Shown one piece after another: positions 18,162 to 27,010 of a DNA stretch of 64,000 nt (the stretch's first letter is position 1; each line of letters starts with the position of its first letter). Source of the stretch: Sphingomonas sp. Leaf208. GTDB lineage: Bacteria > Pseudomonadota > Alphaproteobacteria > Sphingomonadales > Sphingomonadaceae. The position numbers and the translations under genes were made by a program. The DNA is taken from the NCBI RefSeq assembly GCF_001421415.1, contig NZ_LMKH01000037.1:57957-121956 (forward strand), given 5' to 3'. The notes beneath the pieces were generated by a model. That model made no database searches. It saw nothing but the letters and a program-made list of their open reading frames with translations, and was not told the DNA's origin.

Positions 18162-19276
18162 GGTCGGCGTCGCGTTGCCGCGAGGCGACCGATCGCGTCG
18201 GGGGCCAGCACGGCGTCGGCGATGCCCGAGGCGGCGATAGCCCCCGGCATGCCCCACACCACCGAGCTTTGCCGATCCTGCACGACGACGCACCCGCCGC
18301 TGTCGTGGACGCGCCGCGCCCCCTCCGCGCCGTCGCGCCCCATGCCGCTGAGCACGACCGCAAGCAGGCGAGGACCATAGACGTCGGCAAGCGAGGTCAG
18401 CATCGGGTCGACCGACGGCATGCAACCGCTAAGCGCAGGCTCGTGCGTCAGGCGGAAGGCAGCGCCGCCTTCGGACAGCTTCACGGCCTTGAGATGCGCG
18501 TCGCCGGGTGCGATGATGATCCGACCTGGACGGATCCGCATCCGGTCGACGGCGACGTCGCACGGGCGTCCGGCAAGGACGGCGATCTGAGCGGCGAAAT
18601 ACGGCATGAACGACGCGGGCAGATGCTGGGTGATGACGATCGGCAGGCGGAACCCGGCGGGCATCTGACCGAACATCTGGCTCAACGCATGGATGCCGCC
18701 GGTCGAGGCGCCGATCGCGACGATGTCATAGTCGTCGCTGGTCGAGACCGGGGGGATCGACAATGACTTGTCGGCGGGAGGCATGGGCAAGACGGGTGCG
18801 CGCACGACCAGCGCAGGTGGCACCTGCGCCGGATACTCGCTCAGCATCTCGAGCTTGTTGACCAGTGCCGAACCAAACCGCGTCGACAGGGCACTCGTCG
18901 ATGGCTTGATCAGCGTCTCGGCCGCGCCGAGTGCCATCGCCCGCAAGGCGGTAGCCCCGCCCTCGTCCGCGCTGGACGACACGATCAGGACCTTCGCGCC
19001 CTGCCCCGCCGCGATCAGGTCGGGCAACGCGCTGAGCCCGTCGATCCCCGGCATCTCGATATCGAGCAGGATGAAGTCGACCGTCGCGCGATCCAGGAAT
19101 GCCAAGGCCGCAGCGACGTTGCCGACCGCGCCGACGACCGAGAACCGGTCGCTCGCATCGATCAGCCTGGCGATCACCGCACGGACGACCACCGAATCAT
19201 CGACGATCAAGACCCGGGCTGAGTCGAGCCCGTGGCGGTCCGCATGCCGCTCGGCAGAGTGGGTCCCGGTCGTCAC
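18158..19276 (-). CDS. cheB: Chemotaxis response regulator protein-glutamate methylesterase
   Basis: 372 aa. The N-terminal receiver (VLIVDDSVVVR, phospho-acceptor Asp in ILLDIEMPG) controls the C-terminal methylesterase, whose Ser-His-Asp triad is in GASTGG, ITQHLP and SGMGRDGAEG. It removes methyl groups from, or deamidates, receptors after CheA phosphorylation. It lies 13 bases downstream of cheY and is coupled to cheR. Confidence 0.93.
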   Translation of the reverse strand: MTTGTHSAERHADRHGLDSARVLIVDDSVVVRAVIARLIDASDRFSVVGAVGNVAAALAFLDRATVDFILLDIEMPGIDGLSALPDLIAAGQGAKVLIVSSSADEGGATALRAMALGAAETLIKPSTSALSTRFGSALVNKLEMLSEYPAQVPPALVVRAPVLPMPPADKSLSIPPVSTSDDYDIVAIGASTGGIHALSQMFGQMPAGFRLPIVITQHLPASFMPYFAAQIAVLAGRPCDVAVDRMRIRPGRIIIAPGDAHLKAVKLSEGGAAFRLTHEPALSGCMPSVDPMLTSLADVYGPRLLAVVLSGMGRDGAEGARRVHDSGGCVVVQDRQSSVVWGMPGAIAASGIADAVLAPDAIGRLAATRRRP

Positions 19277-19289
19277 GGCTAGGCCTGGA

Positions 19290-19655
19290 TCAGGCCATGC
19301 CGACGATCTGGAGCTTCGATTCCAGCGTATCGCGGTCGAACGGCTTCATCACATATTCGTCAGCGCCCGCCTCGATCGCCGCACGGATATACGCCATCCC
19401 GTTCTCGGTGGTGCAGAACACGACCTTGGGACGGCGCGGCACGTCCGCCTCACGTAGCGCGCGGAGAAAATCCATGCCGCTCATCACGGGCATGTTCCAG
19501 TCGAGCAGGATCACGTCAGGGATCGACGCCATGCAGGACGCCAACGCCTCGCGGCCATCGCACGCTTCGGTGACGGTAAAGTCAAGTGTCTCGAGGATGT
19601 GACGCGCGACTTTTCGGATCACTTTCGAATCGTCGACGACAAGACAGGTCTTCAT
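19290..19655 (-). CDS. cheY: CheY-like single-domain response regulator
   Basis: 121 aa receiver only. The acidic pair is in VVDDSKV, the phospho-acceptor Asp in ILLDWNMPVMSG, the Thr switch in FCTTENG and the Lys in VMKPF. ATG 19655 is preceded by GGAAGG. It probably carries the CheA signal to the flagellar motor; no flagellar genes are in the window. An 85-base gap separates it from cheW, so a second promoter is possible. Confidence 0.9.
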   Translation of the reverse strand: MKTCLVVDDSKVIRKVARHILETLDFTVTEACDGREALASCMASIPDVILLDWNMPVMSGMDFLRALREADVPRRPKVVFCTTENGMAYIRAAIEAGADEYVMKPFDRDTLESKLQIVGMA

Positions 19656-19740
19656 GGAAAGCCTTCCGGGAAATCGTGCGACCGTCCTAGATCGCAAACA
19701 GTAAGGAGGGAGTTAAGCGTTGGAACGTCGGCGTAAAACG

Positions 19741-20169
19741 TCACGCCGCGAGCGGCGACGTCGGCAGGACGACAGCGAGATCGATGATCAGCAAGGGCTC
19801 ACCATCGCGCTCGACAAGTCCCGTACCAACCGACGCCCAGCCGCCACGTAGCGCCAAGCCCGACGACAGCGGCAGCCGGACGAACGGCGCGACGTCCTCG
19901 ACCGAATCGACCAGGATGGCATAGTGATGCCCATCGACGATCGTGATGACCGCACGGCGCATCGTATCGGGGGTAGGTGCAAGTCCAAGCGCAATCCCCG
20001 TGTCGATCACGGTCACGACGCGGCTGCGCAACGCGGCCAGTCCGCGCACGAACGCCTCGGCGCGAGGCACCGCGACGATCTCGCCGATATCGACCACCGA
20101 ATCGACTTGCGCCGCGTCGATCGCGACCCCGCGACCGGCGATATGCGCAATCAGGAACAGGTCGCTCAT
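19741..20169 (-). CDS. cheW: Chemotaxis adaptor protein CheW
   Basis: 142 aa SH3-like adaptor that links receptors to CheA. It shows typical CheW strands (GRGVAIDAAQVDSVVDI, VTVIDTGIALGL, ILVDSVEDV, LLIIDLAVVL). It overlaps cheA by four bases. The sequence is divergent from E. coli CheW but complete. Confidence 0.88.
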   Translation of the reverse strand: MSDLFLIAHIAGRGVAIDAAQVDSVVDIGEIVAVPRAEAFVRGLAALRSRVVTVIDTGIALGLAPTPDTMRRAVITIVDGHHYAILVDSVEDVAPFVRLPLSSGLALRGGWASVGTGLVERDGEPLLIIDLAVVLPTSPLAA

Positions 20170-22466
20170 AATCCCCTCCGCGCGGCGATCGCAGCGATCA
20201 GCGCGGGGCGGTCATAGCGATAGACACTCGGGTCATCGTCGCCGTCCGCCATCCGCGATCGCCGCAGCGTCACTACTGGCGCGTGCGCAGCCGAGACCGG
20301 CGCATCCTCCATCTCCAGCGCGACCGCCGCCGTCTCGCCCGCCGCCAGCGCGGTGACGCAGCGATAGCCCGAGGCCTCCAGCGCAGGTTTCAGGAAGGTT
20401 TCCATCCAGCCCGACCCGTCGACCTGCAACAGGCATAGCGGCGGAGTCGCGATCTTGACTGGCTCACCGGCGAACAACGCATGCGGATCGACCACTTCGA
20501 CCTGTTCGCCGGCGATCAGCACGACACCCGCGATCGGAGCGCCTGCATCCGTTCCGCCACGACGCGCCGGCGCCATATCTGCAGGCAACGCCACGATTTC
20601 GATTGCTTCGGCGATCGCATAGGCCATCTCGCTCTCGCCGTCGGTGAGCCGCAGCACCGCGATCTCGGTCCGATCGCCGAACCCGCCGACCGCATGAACC
20701 GGGATGATCGCGTCGCCTATCGTCAGTCTCATCGCCCCCGCGGTCCGGCGGATCGCGTCGACCGGTACGGGCTCGACGCGGTCGATCACCGCCAGCGCGA
20801 TCGCGCGTCGTTGCCCGTCGAGATCGTCGAACAGCAGCGCCGGGATGCCGGGAACAGCGACCTCCTCGACCGCGTCGTTCACCGCCACCGGGGCGAACCG
20901 CAGGTCGGCGACAGTCGCGATCCCCGCCGCATCGAGCAGCAGCATCGGCAAGCCATTGTCGGGCAAGGTCATGCCGGCATACACGCCCGTCGCCATGATC
21001 GCGGGGGACGCCGGCTTCACGACCAGTTCCTCGGTATCGATCACGGCGTCGACGCCTAGCGCGTAATCACCTTCGCGGGTCGACACGATCACCAGCGTCG
21101 GCGGCGGTTCCGACCCGAGCCCGAACAGACCGGCTAGCGCCACCAAGGGCATGCGACGCCCCCGCACCAGCACCGCCGCCGCATCGCCGATCGCCTCGAT
21201 CCGCACCTGATCGCCGCGCACCAGCACGATCTCCTCGACCGATTGGCGTGCGAGCGCGAAACGCTGCGTTCCGACTTCGACGATCAGCGTCGTGAGGATC
21301 GACAGCGTCAGCGGGACGCGCGCGATAATTCGCAGCCCCCTCCCCGGATCGTTGACGAGGACGATGCGGCCGCCGATCTGCTCGATATTGGCGCGCACCA
21401 CGTCCATGCCGACGCCGCGTCCCGACGTCGCGGTGACAACATCACGGCTCGAAAGGCCGGGCGCAAAGATCAGGTCGAGCTTCGCCGTATCGCTCATCGC
21501 CGCCAGTTCGGTCGCGGTGTGGAGCTTCTGCTCGGCCGCCTTGGCGACGATCCGCGCGACGTCGATGCCCCGGCCGTCGTCGCTGATCTCGATGAGGATC
21601 TGGTTGCCTGATTGCCGCGCGGACACGACAAGCCGCCCCGCCTCGGGCTTGCCCGCGGCCCGACGCGCCTCGGGTGTCTCGATACCGTGGTCGATCGCGT
21701 TGCGGATGACATGGAGCAACGGATCGCGCATCAGCTCGATCATCTCGCGATCGAGTTCGACATCGGCACCGTCGATGACGAGGTTGACCGACTTCCCCAG
21801 TTCCGCGCTGGTATCGCGTACCATCCGTGGCAGCGCGGAGAACAGCGCGTCGACCTTCTGCATGCGCGTCCGCGTGACCGTGTCACGCATGTCGGCGACC
21901 GTCAGCGACAACCGCTCCAGCGCAGCCTCGACCTGCGGATCGGCGTCACCATCGCGCAATCGCCGAGCGAGGTCGTTGCGCGCGAGGACCATGTCGGACA
22001 TACCGCTCATCATCCGATCGAGCAGATCGACGTTGAGCCGGACGCTGCGGCTGGCCGCCCGCCCCGCCGGCACAGCAACGACCGCGACCTTGGGTTTGGC
22101 ATCCGGCGCCAGCGCGGCGATCAGCGAGTCTTCGGTAGAATCGTCCAGCGTTGCGCCCGCGTCGATCGCCTCGACGATCTCGCCGATCCGGTCGACGATG
22201 CCGAGCACGGCGTCGACCAGCGCGGTATCGGGCGTCCGCTTGCCGTCGCGCACCGCCGCCAACACGTCCTCTGCTGCGTGACTGAGCCGGGCCAGCCGCG
22301 GCAAATCCAGGAACCCGCAGCTGCCCTTCACAGTATGGACGAAGCGGAAGATCGCATCGAGACGCGCACGATCGGTCGGATCGGACTCCCACGCGACGAT
22401 CTCGCCGGCAATCGCTTCCAGCGTTTCGCGCGTCTCGGCAATGAATTCCTGTAACAGATCGTCCAT
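20166..22466 (-). CDS. cheA: Chemotaxis sensor histidine kinase
   Basis: 766 aa. Order seen: Hpt domain with phospho-His 44 (FVHTVKGSCGFL); a dimerisation helix pair (about 160-225); an ATPase domain with N-box HVIRNAIDHGIE, DDGRGID and GRGVGMDVV; then a CheW-like domain from about 385. The extra C-terminal 230 aa look like a second CheW-like region plus a receiver-like fold (CLLQVDGSGWMETF ... YRYDRPALIAAI) in which no phospho-acceptor Asp is evident. It phosphorylates CheY and CheB. A CtrA-like box lies 38 bases upstream. Confidence 0.92.
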   Translation of the reverse strand: MDDLLQEFIAETRETLEAIAGEIVAWESDPTDRARLDAIFRFVHTVKGSCGFLDLPRLARLSHAAEDVLAAVRDGKRTPDTALVDAVLGIVDRIGEIVEAIDAGATLDDSTEDSLIAALAPDAKPKVAVVAVPAGRAASRSVRLNVDLLDRMMSGMSDMVLARNDLARRLRDGDADPQVEAALERLSLTVADMRDTVTRTRMQKVDALFSALPRMVRDTSAELGKSVNLVIDGADVELDREMIELMRDPLLHVIRNAIDHGIETPEARRAAGKPEAGRLVVSARQSGNQILIEISDDGRGIDVARIVAKAAEQKLHTATELAAMSDTAKLDLIFAPGLSSRDVVTATSGRGVGMDVVRANIEQIGGRIVLVNDPGRGLRIIARVPLTLSILTTLIVEVGTQRFALARQSVEEIVLVRGDQVRIEAIGDAAAVLVRGRRMPLVALAGLFGLGSEPPPTLVIVSTREGDYALGVDAVIDTEELVVKPASPAIMATGVYAGMTLPDNGLPMLLLDAAGIATVADLRFAPVAVNDAVEEVAVPGIPALLFDDLDGQRRAIALAVIDRVEPVPVDAIRRTAGAMRLTIGDAIIPVHAVGGFGDRTEIAVLRLTDGESEMAYAIAEAIEIVALPADMAPARRGGTDAGAPIAGVVLIAGEQVEVVDPHALFAGEPVKIATPPLCLLQVDGSGWMETFLKPALEASGYRCVTALAAGETAAVALEMEDAPVSAAHAPVVTLRRSRMADGDDDPSVYRYDRPALIAAIAARRGL

Positions 22467-22503
22467 GCGGCCCCGCGTTCGAGCCCGTCATGCATGCTTC
22501 AGG

Positions 22504-22518
22504 TTAAGGCGAGGTTAG
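22504..22518. promoter_or_regulatory. Candidate CtrA box upstream of cheA
   Basis: TTAA-N7-TTAG, one base off the CtrA consensus TTAA-N7-TTAA, lies in the 75-base gap between chpT and cheA, 38 bases before the cheA start. ChpT feeds phosphate to CtrA in alphaproteobacteria, so a CtrA site beside chpT and cheA would fit cell-cycle or motility control. This is a motif match only. Confidence 0.4.
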
Positions 22519-22541
22519 TTGTCCCGCCCGTCTCTACGGGA

Positions 22542-23186
22542 TCAGCGCGCGTTGAAGACCGCACCGAAGATCATGATGCCCTCGGCAGGCTCCGATACGA
22601 TGACCTTCCCGCCGGCTTCCGCGACGACGGTGTTGATCATGTACGCAGCCGCCGCGCGCGGCGTGACAGTGTGCGCGCCCTCCCCCTCGACCAGTGTTCG
22701 GCGGATCTTCGGGTCGAGCACGATCCGGGTGCCCTCGATCTTCACGACGATCTCCAGCTGACCGTCATTGTCCTCTCCCCCGACCTCCATCGTGCCGCCG
22801 CGTACCAGCGACTCGGTTGCCACGAGGACTAGGTTGAGCAGTATTTTCACCGCGGACTTCGGCATTGCCGGCGTCTCGACAGCCCAAACGAAGGTGATCC
22901 GCTTGTTCTCGGCAACTAGACCTTCGATCGCGTTCCTGGCCTCGTGCGTATCGACCAGCTCGCCGAACCCGCCCGCCGCACCGAACGCCAGCCGGAAGAA
23001 CTTCAGCTTGCTCGCCGACGCGCGCGCGCTGTCCGCGAGCAACTCCATGACGCGCTCGCGCATCGCCGGATCGGTCTCGTCCGCCAGCAGTTCGAGCCCG
23101 TTGTTGAGCGCCCCCACGGGCGACAGCAGGTCGTGACACAGGCGCGAACAGAGCAGGCTCGCGAAATCGACCGGGCTGACCGTCAT
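22542..23186 (-). CDS. chpT: Histidine phosphotransferase ChpT
   Basis: 214 aa dimeric pseudo-kinase that relays phosphate, in Caulobacter from CckA to CtrA and CpdR. The phospho-His is in the family helix SRLCHDLLSPVGALNNGLEL (His near residue 18). The C-terminal Bergerat-like domain lacks the usual ATP-binding boxes, as in ChpT. It sits directly upstream of cheA on the same strand with a 75-base gap. Confidence 0.9.
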   Translation of the reverse strand: MTVSPVDFASLLCSRLCHDLLSPVGALNNGLELLADETDPAMRERVMELLADSARASASKLKFFRLAFGAAGGFGELVDTHEARNAIEGLVAENKRITFVWAVETPAMPKSAVKILLNLVLVATESLVRGGTMEVGGEDNDGQLEIVVKIEGTRIVLDPKIRRTLVEGEGAHTVTPRAAAAYMINTVVAEAGGKVIVSEPAEGIMIFGAVFNAR

Positions 23187-23271
23187 GAAATTCCCCTAAT
23201 TCTGGAAGGTCTTGTGGCGGGCGGGCGACAAGTGCGCAATGCCAACTTGCGGTACCCTATACAGTAGAAGC

Positions 23272-23406
23272 CGCCACCCTTCTTCCTCCCTCCCTGAAAG
23301 GGAGGGGTCGGGGGTGGGTCGGCCCGTTTGATCCACACCCGCAGGATATGCGGAAGCCAACCCACCCCCAGCCCCTCCCTTCCAGGGAGGGGGGAAGAAG
23401 GGTGGC
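23272..23406. repeat. Two-armed C-rich palindromic repeat
   Basis: The outer arms gccacccttcttcctccctc and its inverted partner (gaagaagggtggc, ending 23406) enclose inner stems around ccctgaaaggg and a GGGGTGGGT/ACCCACCCC pair. It occupies most of the gap between chpT and the JAMM protease gene. It ends two bases before that gene's stop codon. Similar to 44871-44974. Confidence 0.8.
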
Positions 23407-23407
23407 G

Positions 23408-23803
23408 CTACTCAACGACCTCGATCGCCTCCTCGACAAACGCCCCCACCTCGGCCGACCGCCACGCCCGAGCCTCACCACCACCAAGGATCACCCAGAC
23501 CGCCCCATCCCCCATCGCCTGCGCCGCATCCCGAGGAGACGGCACCGGCAGCCCAGACGGATGCGAATGATAATGCCCGATCACTGCCAGCTCGCCTCCC
23601 CGAGCCCGCCGATGGGCCGCAAACAAAGCAGCCGGGTCGATCTCGAAAGCCCGCGCAGTGTTCGCCGCCACGTTCGCGCACGCCTCCGCTGCCTCGATCA
23701 GCCCCGCCGCCCCGAACAGCAGCCCGCAGACCTCGGCGTCTGGCGACGCATTTGCCTTCGCGACCAACCGCTCCAGCAGTTCGCTTGAAATCGTCACGCT
23801 CAT
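23408..23803 (-). CDS. M67 (JAMM/MPN) family metalloprotease
   Basis: 131 aa single JAB1/MPN domain. The zinc site is complete: an upstream Glu in EVCGLLFG, then H-x-H-P-S (YHSHPSGLP) and Asp in SPRDAAQA. Bacterial members cut ubiquitin-like or sulfur-carrier proteins, or act in cysteine and siderophore metabolism; no partner carrier is adjacent. The start is taken as ATG 23803; GTG 23809 is possible. Only about 17 bases separate it from the divergent pseudouridine synthase. Confidence 0.85.
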   Translation of the reverse strand: MSVTISSELLERLVAKANASPDAEVCGLLFGAAGLIEAAEACANVAANTARAFEIDPAALFAAHRRARGGELAVIGHYHSHPSGLPVPSPRDAAQAMGDGAVWVILGGGEARAWRSAEVGAFVEEAIEVVE

Positions 23804-23820
23804 CGCCACATTAGTATGAC

Positions 23821-24768
23821 ATGGACCGGGGGGTTTCCATCATCGAAGCATCGATCACGCCGGCCACGGATGGCTGGAGGCTCGATCGTGCGCTCGCCGA
23901 AGTGCTTCCCGACATGTCGCGCGAGCGATTGAAGGGGCTGATCGCCGCGGGTCAGGTTACCCTCCACGGTCGCGAATGGCGTGATTCGGCGAAGAAGGCC
24001 GCGGCCGGTCAGGTGTTCGCCGTCGCGATCCCGCCGCCGATCCCGCTGCACAACGAAGCGCAGGATATCCCGCTCGTCGTCGCGTACGAAGACGAGGACC
24101 TGATCGTGATCGACAAGCCCGCGGGCTTAGTCGTCCACCCCGCTGCGGGCAATTTCGACGGCACGCTCGTCAATGCGCTGCTCCACCATTGCGCCGGAAA
24201 TTTGTCGGGTATTGGCGGCGTCGCGCGACCGGGCATCGTCCACCGCATCGACAAGGACACTTCGGGGCTGATGATCGCCGCCAAGACCGACGGCGCGCAC
24301 GAAGGTTTGGCGAAGCAGTTCCACGACCACAGCATCGACCGCCGCTACAAGGCGATCGTCGGCGGCATCCCGCGGCCGCCAAGCGGCACGGTCAATGCGC
24401 CGCTCGCGCGGAGTCCGCAGAACCGCAAGAAGATCGCGATCGTCGAGGGCGGTAAGCGTGCGGTGACCCATTTCTCGACGATCGAGACACTGCGCGACGC
24501 GGCGCTGATCGAGTGTCGATTAGAGACGGGCCGCACGCATCAGGTACGGGTGCACATGGCGTCGATCGGCCACGCCTTGTTGGGAGACCCGGTCTATGGT
24601 AGAACAAAGCAAGCTCAGAAGTCGCTGCTCGAAACGCTTGGTTTCCGCCGGCAGGCCTTGCACGCGGCGCATCTGGGGTTCATCCATCCGGTGAAAAGCA
24701 TCGCTTTGGCGTTCGAAAGCGAAATGCCCGCAGACATGCAGGAACTGTTCACCCAGCTTCACGTATAG
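23821..24768 (+). CDS. rluD: RluA-family pseudouridine synthase
   Basis: 315 aa. An N-terminal S4 RNA-binding domain (RLDRALAEVLPDMSRERLKGLI) is followed by the catalytic domain with the active Asp in HRIDKDTSGL, preceded by VVHPAAGN and followed by RTHQVRVHM. It isomerises uridines in 23S rRNA; the RluD subgroup is likely from length and domain order but RluC-like activity cannot be excluded. It lies 57 bases upstream of rpoH. Confidence 0.9.
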   Translation: MDRGVSIIEASITPATDGWRLDRALAEVLPDMSRERLKGLIAAGQVTLHGREWRDSAKKAAAGQVFAVAIPPPIPLHNEAQDIPLVVAYEDEDLIVIDKPAGLVVHPAAGNFDGTLVNALLHHCAGNLSGIGGVARPGIVHRIDKDTSGLMIAAKTDGAHEGLAKQFHDHSIDRRYKAIVGGIPRPPSGTVNAPLARSPQNRKKIAIVEGGKRAVTHFSTIETLRDAALIECRLETGRTHQVRVHMASIGHALLGDPVYGRTKQAQKSLLETLGFRRQALHAAHLGFIHPVKSIALAFESEMPADMQELFTQLHV

Positions 24769-24825
24769 ATAATCGAGCCCATGCCGCATTGCGGCAATCG
24801 GGGTCATCAGAAAGGGATTACGACC

Positions 24826-25728
24826 ATGGCAGCCCGCTCCAACGTTCCAGCGACGATACCTGCGCTCGGCAGCGAGGCGGGTCTCAATCGTTATCTTGCC
24901 GAGATCAAAAAATTTCCGCTCCTGAAACCTGAGCAGGAATACATGCTCGCCAAGCGTTTCCAGGAACATGGCGACACCGAGGCTGCGGCGCAGCTGGTGA
25001 CCTCGCATCTCCGCCTCGTGGCGAAGATCGCGATGGGCTATCGCGGCTACGGGCTGCCGACGTCGGAACTGATCTCCGAGGGGAACATCGGCCTGATGCA
25101 GGGCGTGAAGAAGTTCGAGCCAGAGCGCGGCTTCCGGCTCGCGACCTATGCGATGTGGTGGATCCGTGCCTCGATCCAGGAATATATCCTGCGCTCGTGG
25201 AGCCTCGTGAAGATGGGCACCACCGCCGCGCAGAAGAAGCTGTTCTTCAACCTGCGCCGGATGAAGAGCCGTCTTGATGCGTTCGAGGACGGCGATCTGC
25301 GCCCCGAACACGTCACCAAGATCGCGACCGACCTCGGTGTCGCCGAGACAGACGTCGTCAGCATGAACCGCCGCATGGCGATGGGCGGCGATACGTCTCT
25401 CAACGTACCGATGCGCGAGGACGGCGAAGGCCAGTGGCAGGATTGGCTGCAGGACGATGCGCCGTTGCAGGACAAGATTGTCGCCGATGCGCAGGAGGCG
25501 GACGTTCGCCACTCGATGCTGGTGTCGGCGATGGACGACCTCAACGAGCGTGAGCAGCATATCCTGACCGAGCGTCGCCTGACCGACGATCCCAAGACGC
25601 TCGAGGAACTGTCGCAGGTCTACGGCGTGTCGCGCGAGCGCGTGCGGCAGATCGAGGTGCGTGCGTTCGAGAAGCTGCAGAAGGCGATGATGCGGATTGC
25701 CGGCGAGAAGCGCCTGCTGGCGGCATAA
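24826..25728 (+). CDS. rpoH: RNA polymerase heat-shock sigma factor RpoH
   Basis: 300 aa sigma-70 family group 3 factor. Region 2 (RFQEHGDTEAAAQLVTSHLR, then PTSELISEGNIGLMQGVKKF) and region 2.4 (ATYAMWWIRASIQEYI) are followed by the RpoH box QKKLFFNLRR, which separates it from housekeeping sigma. Region 4 holds the helix-turn-helix (LEELSQVYGVSRERVRQIE). ATG 24826 has AAGGG upstream. Alphaproteobacteria often have two RpoH paralogues; which one this is cannot be told here. Confidence 0.94.
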   Translation: MAARSNVPATIPALGSEAGLNRYLAEIKKFPLLKPEQEYMLAKRFQEHGDTEAAAQLVTSHLRLVAKIAMGYRGYGLPTSELISEGNIGLMQGVKKFEPERGFRLATYAMWWIRASIQEYILRSWSLVKMGTTAAQKKLFFNLRRMKSRLDAFEDGDLRPEHVTKIATDLGVAETDVVSMNRRMAMGGDTSLNVPMREDGEGQWQDWLQDDAPLQDKIVADAQEADVRHSMLVSAMDDLNEREQHILTERRLTDDPKTLEELSQVYGVSRERVRQIEVRAFEKLQKAMMRIAGEKRLLAA

Positions 25729-25729
25729 A

Positions 25730-27001
25730 ATGGTGCGCACCGTCGTCATCGGCGGCGGTGCGGCCGGTATTGCCGCGGCAAGAATGCTGCACGATGCGGG
25801 GCAAGAGGTGCTGTTGGTCGAGGCCAATGATCGCCTAGGTGGCCGCGCCCACAGCCTGTCCCTCGCCTCCTCGTTCCCCCGCGAAGGCGGGGGCCCAGAC
25901 AGGACCCCCGCCTTCGCGGGGGTACATGTCGACGCTGGTTGCGGCTGGCTACACTCCGCCCAGCGCAATCCTTGGACTCAAATTGCCGAGGCGACGGGCT
26001 TTACGGTAGACCGCTCCGACGCGAACTGGCGCACCCAGTGGCGGGACCTCGGTTTTCCACCCGAAGACCAGTCGGCCTCAGCCACAGCTTACCAAGACTG
26101 GAACGAGCTAGCCCTCGCCGCCCTTGCAGGCCCCGATCGTCCCCTCTCCGACTTCATTGCTACCAAAGACAAATGGCGCCCTAAGATCGACGCGATCTCC
26201 GGCTACGCCAATGGCGCGAACCTCGCGCAAGTCTCGCTCCACGACTGGGCTGCCTACGAAGAGGCCGCAACTGACGACAATTGGACAGTCAAGGAAGGCT
26301 ACGGCACACTCGTCGCCAGCCGTGCCGCTGGCCTGAACATCCGCCTCTCGACCCCGGTAACGCGCATCGACCGCAGCGGTCGTTGTCTTCAACTCGACAC
26401 CCCGGCTGGAACGATCGAGGCGGACCACGTGATCGTCTGCGTCCCCACTACCGTCCTCGCCAAGTCGCAGATCGTCTTCGATCCGCCGCTCCCCGACAAG
26501 CACGCCGCCGCCGCGGACCTCCCGCTCGGCCTAGCGGACAAGGTGTTCCTCCACGTCGACCGGCCCGAATGGCCGACCAACGCGCACCTGGTCGGCAACC
26601 CGTACAGCGCTTGCGCCGCCAGCCACCGCTTGTCGCCGTTCGGCTGGCCGATCGTCGAGAGCTTCTTCGGCGGCGACTGCGCGGAAATGCTGGAAGATGG
26701 CGACGCCGCGCAGTTCGCAATCGATGAACTGGTGGGGTTGCTCGGCAGCGACTGGCGCAAGCGCTTCACGCCGCTGGCCGCAACCCGCTGGCGCCACGAA
26801 CCCTATATCGGCGGAAGCTATAGCCACGCGCGGATCGGCCGGGCCGATCAGCGCGCCATCCTCGCCGCCTCGGTCGACGGCCGCATCCACTTCGCGGGCG
26901 AGGCCTGCCACCCATTCGATTTCTCGACAGCACACGGCGCGTACGAAACCGGCGTGACTGCCGCCAGTGCAGTCATTGGCGAGGCCGCGACGATCGCATA
27001 A
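25730..27001 (+). CDS. FAD-dependent amine oxidase with in-frame palindrome insert
   Basis: 423 aa flavoprotein, one base after the rpoH stop. The dinucleotide motif GGGAAGIAAARML is at residues 8-20, the FAD contact LGGRAHSL follows, and the C-terminal FAD-binding HFAGEACHPFD is present, as in polyamine or monoamine oxidase-like proteins. Substrate is unknown. Residues of about 47-64 (SSFPREGGGPDRTPAFAG) are encoded by a palindromic repeat of the kind otherwise found between genes here; the family would be expected to run directly from the strand near residue 45 to VHVDAGCGWLHS. The frame is kept throughout, so a functional protein with an extra surface loop is likely. Confidence 0.88.
   Translation: MVRTVVIGGGAAGIAAARMLHDAGQEVLLVEANDRLGGRAHSLSLASSFPREGGGPDRTPAFAGVHVDAGCGWLHSAQRNPWTQIAEATGFTVDRSDANWRTQWRDLGFPPEDQSASATAYQDWNELALAALAGPDRPLSDFIATKDKWRPKIDAISGYANGANLAQVSLHDWAAYEEAATDDNWTVKEGYGTLVASRAAGLNIRLSTPVTRIDRSGRCLQLDTPAGTIEADHVIVCVPTTVLAKSQIVFDPPLPDKHAAAADLPLGLADKVFLHVDRPEWPTNAHLVGNPYSACAASHRLSPFGWPIVESFFGGDCAEMLEDGDAAQFAIDELVGLLGSDWRKRFTPLAATRWRHEPYIGGSYSHARIGRADQRAILAASVDGRIHFAGEACHPFDFSTAHGAYETGVTAASAVIGEAATIA
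25873..25924. repeat. Palindromic repeat inside a coding sequence
   Basis: The arms gttcccccgcgaaggcgggg (from 25873) and acccccgccttcgcgggggtac (to 25924) form an inverted pair of the same family as the elements at 4401, 47613 and 47752. Here it is embedded in frame in the FAD amine oxidase gene and contains no stop in the coding frame. Confidence 0.9.
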
Positions 27002-27010
27002 GAAGCGGCG

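Noticed and set aside
24520..25968. 482-codon open frame antisense to rpoH
   Set aside because: rpoH is unmistakable on the other strand. The antisense product is His/Arg/Leu-rich without a fold signature.
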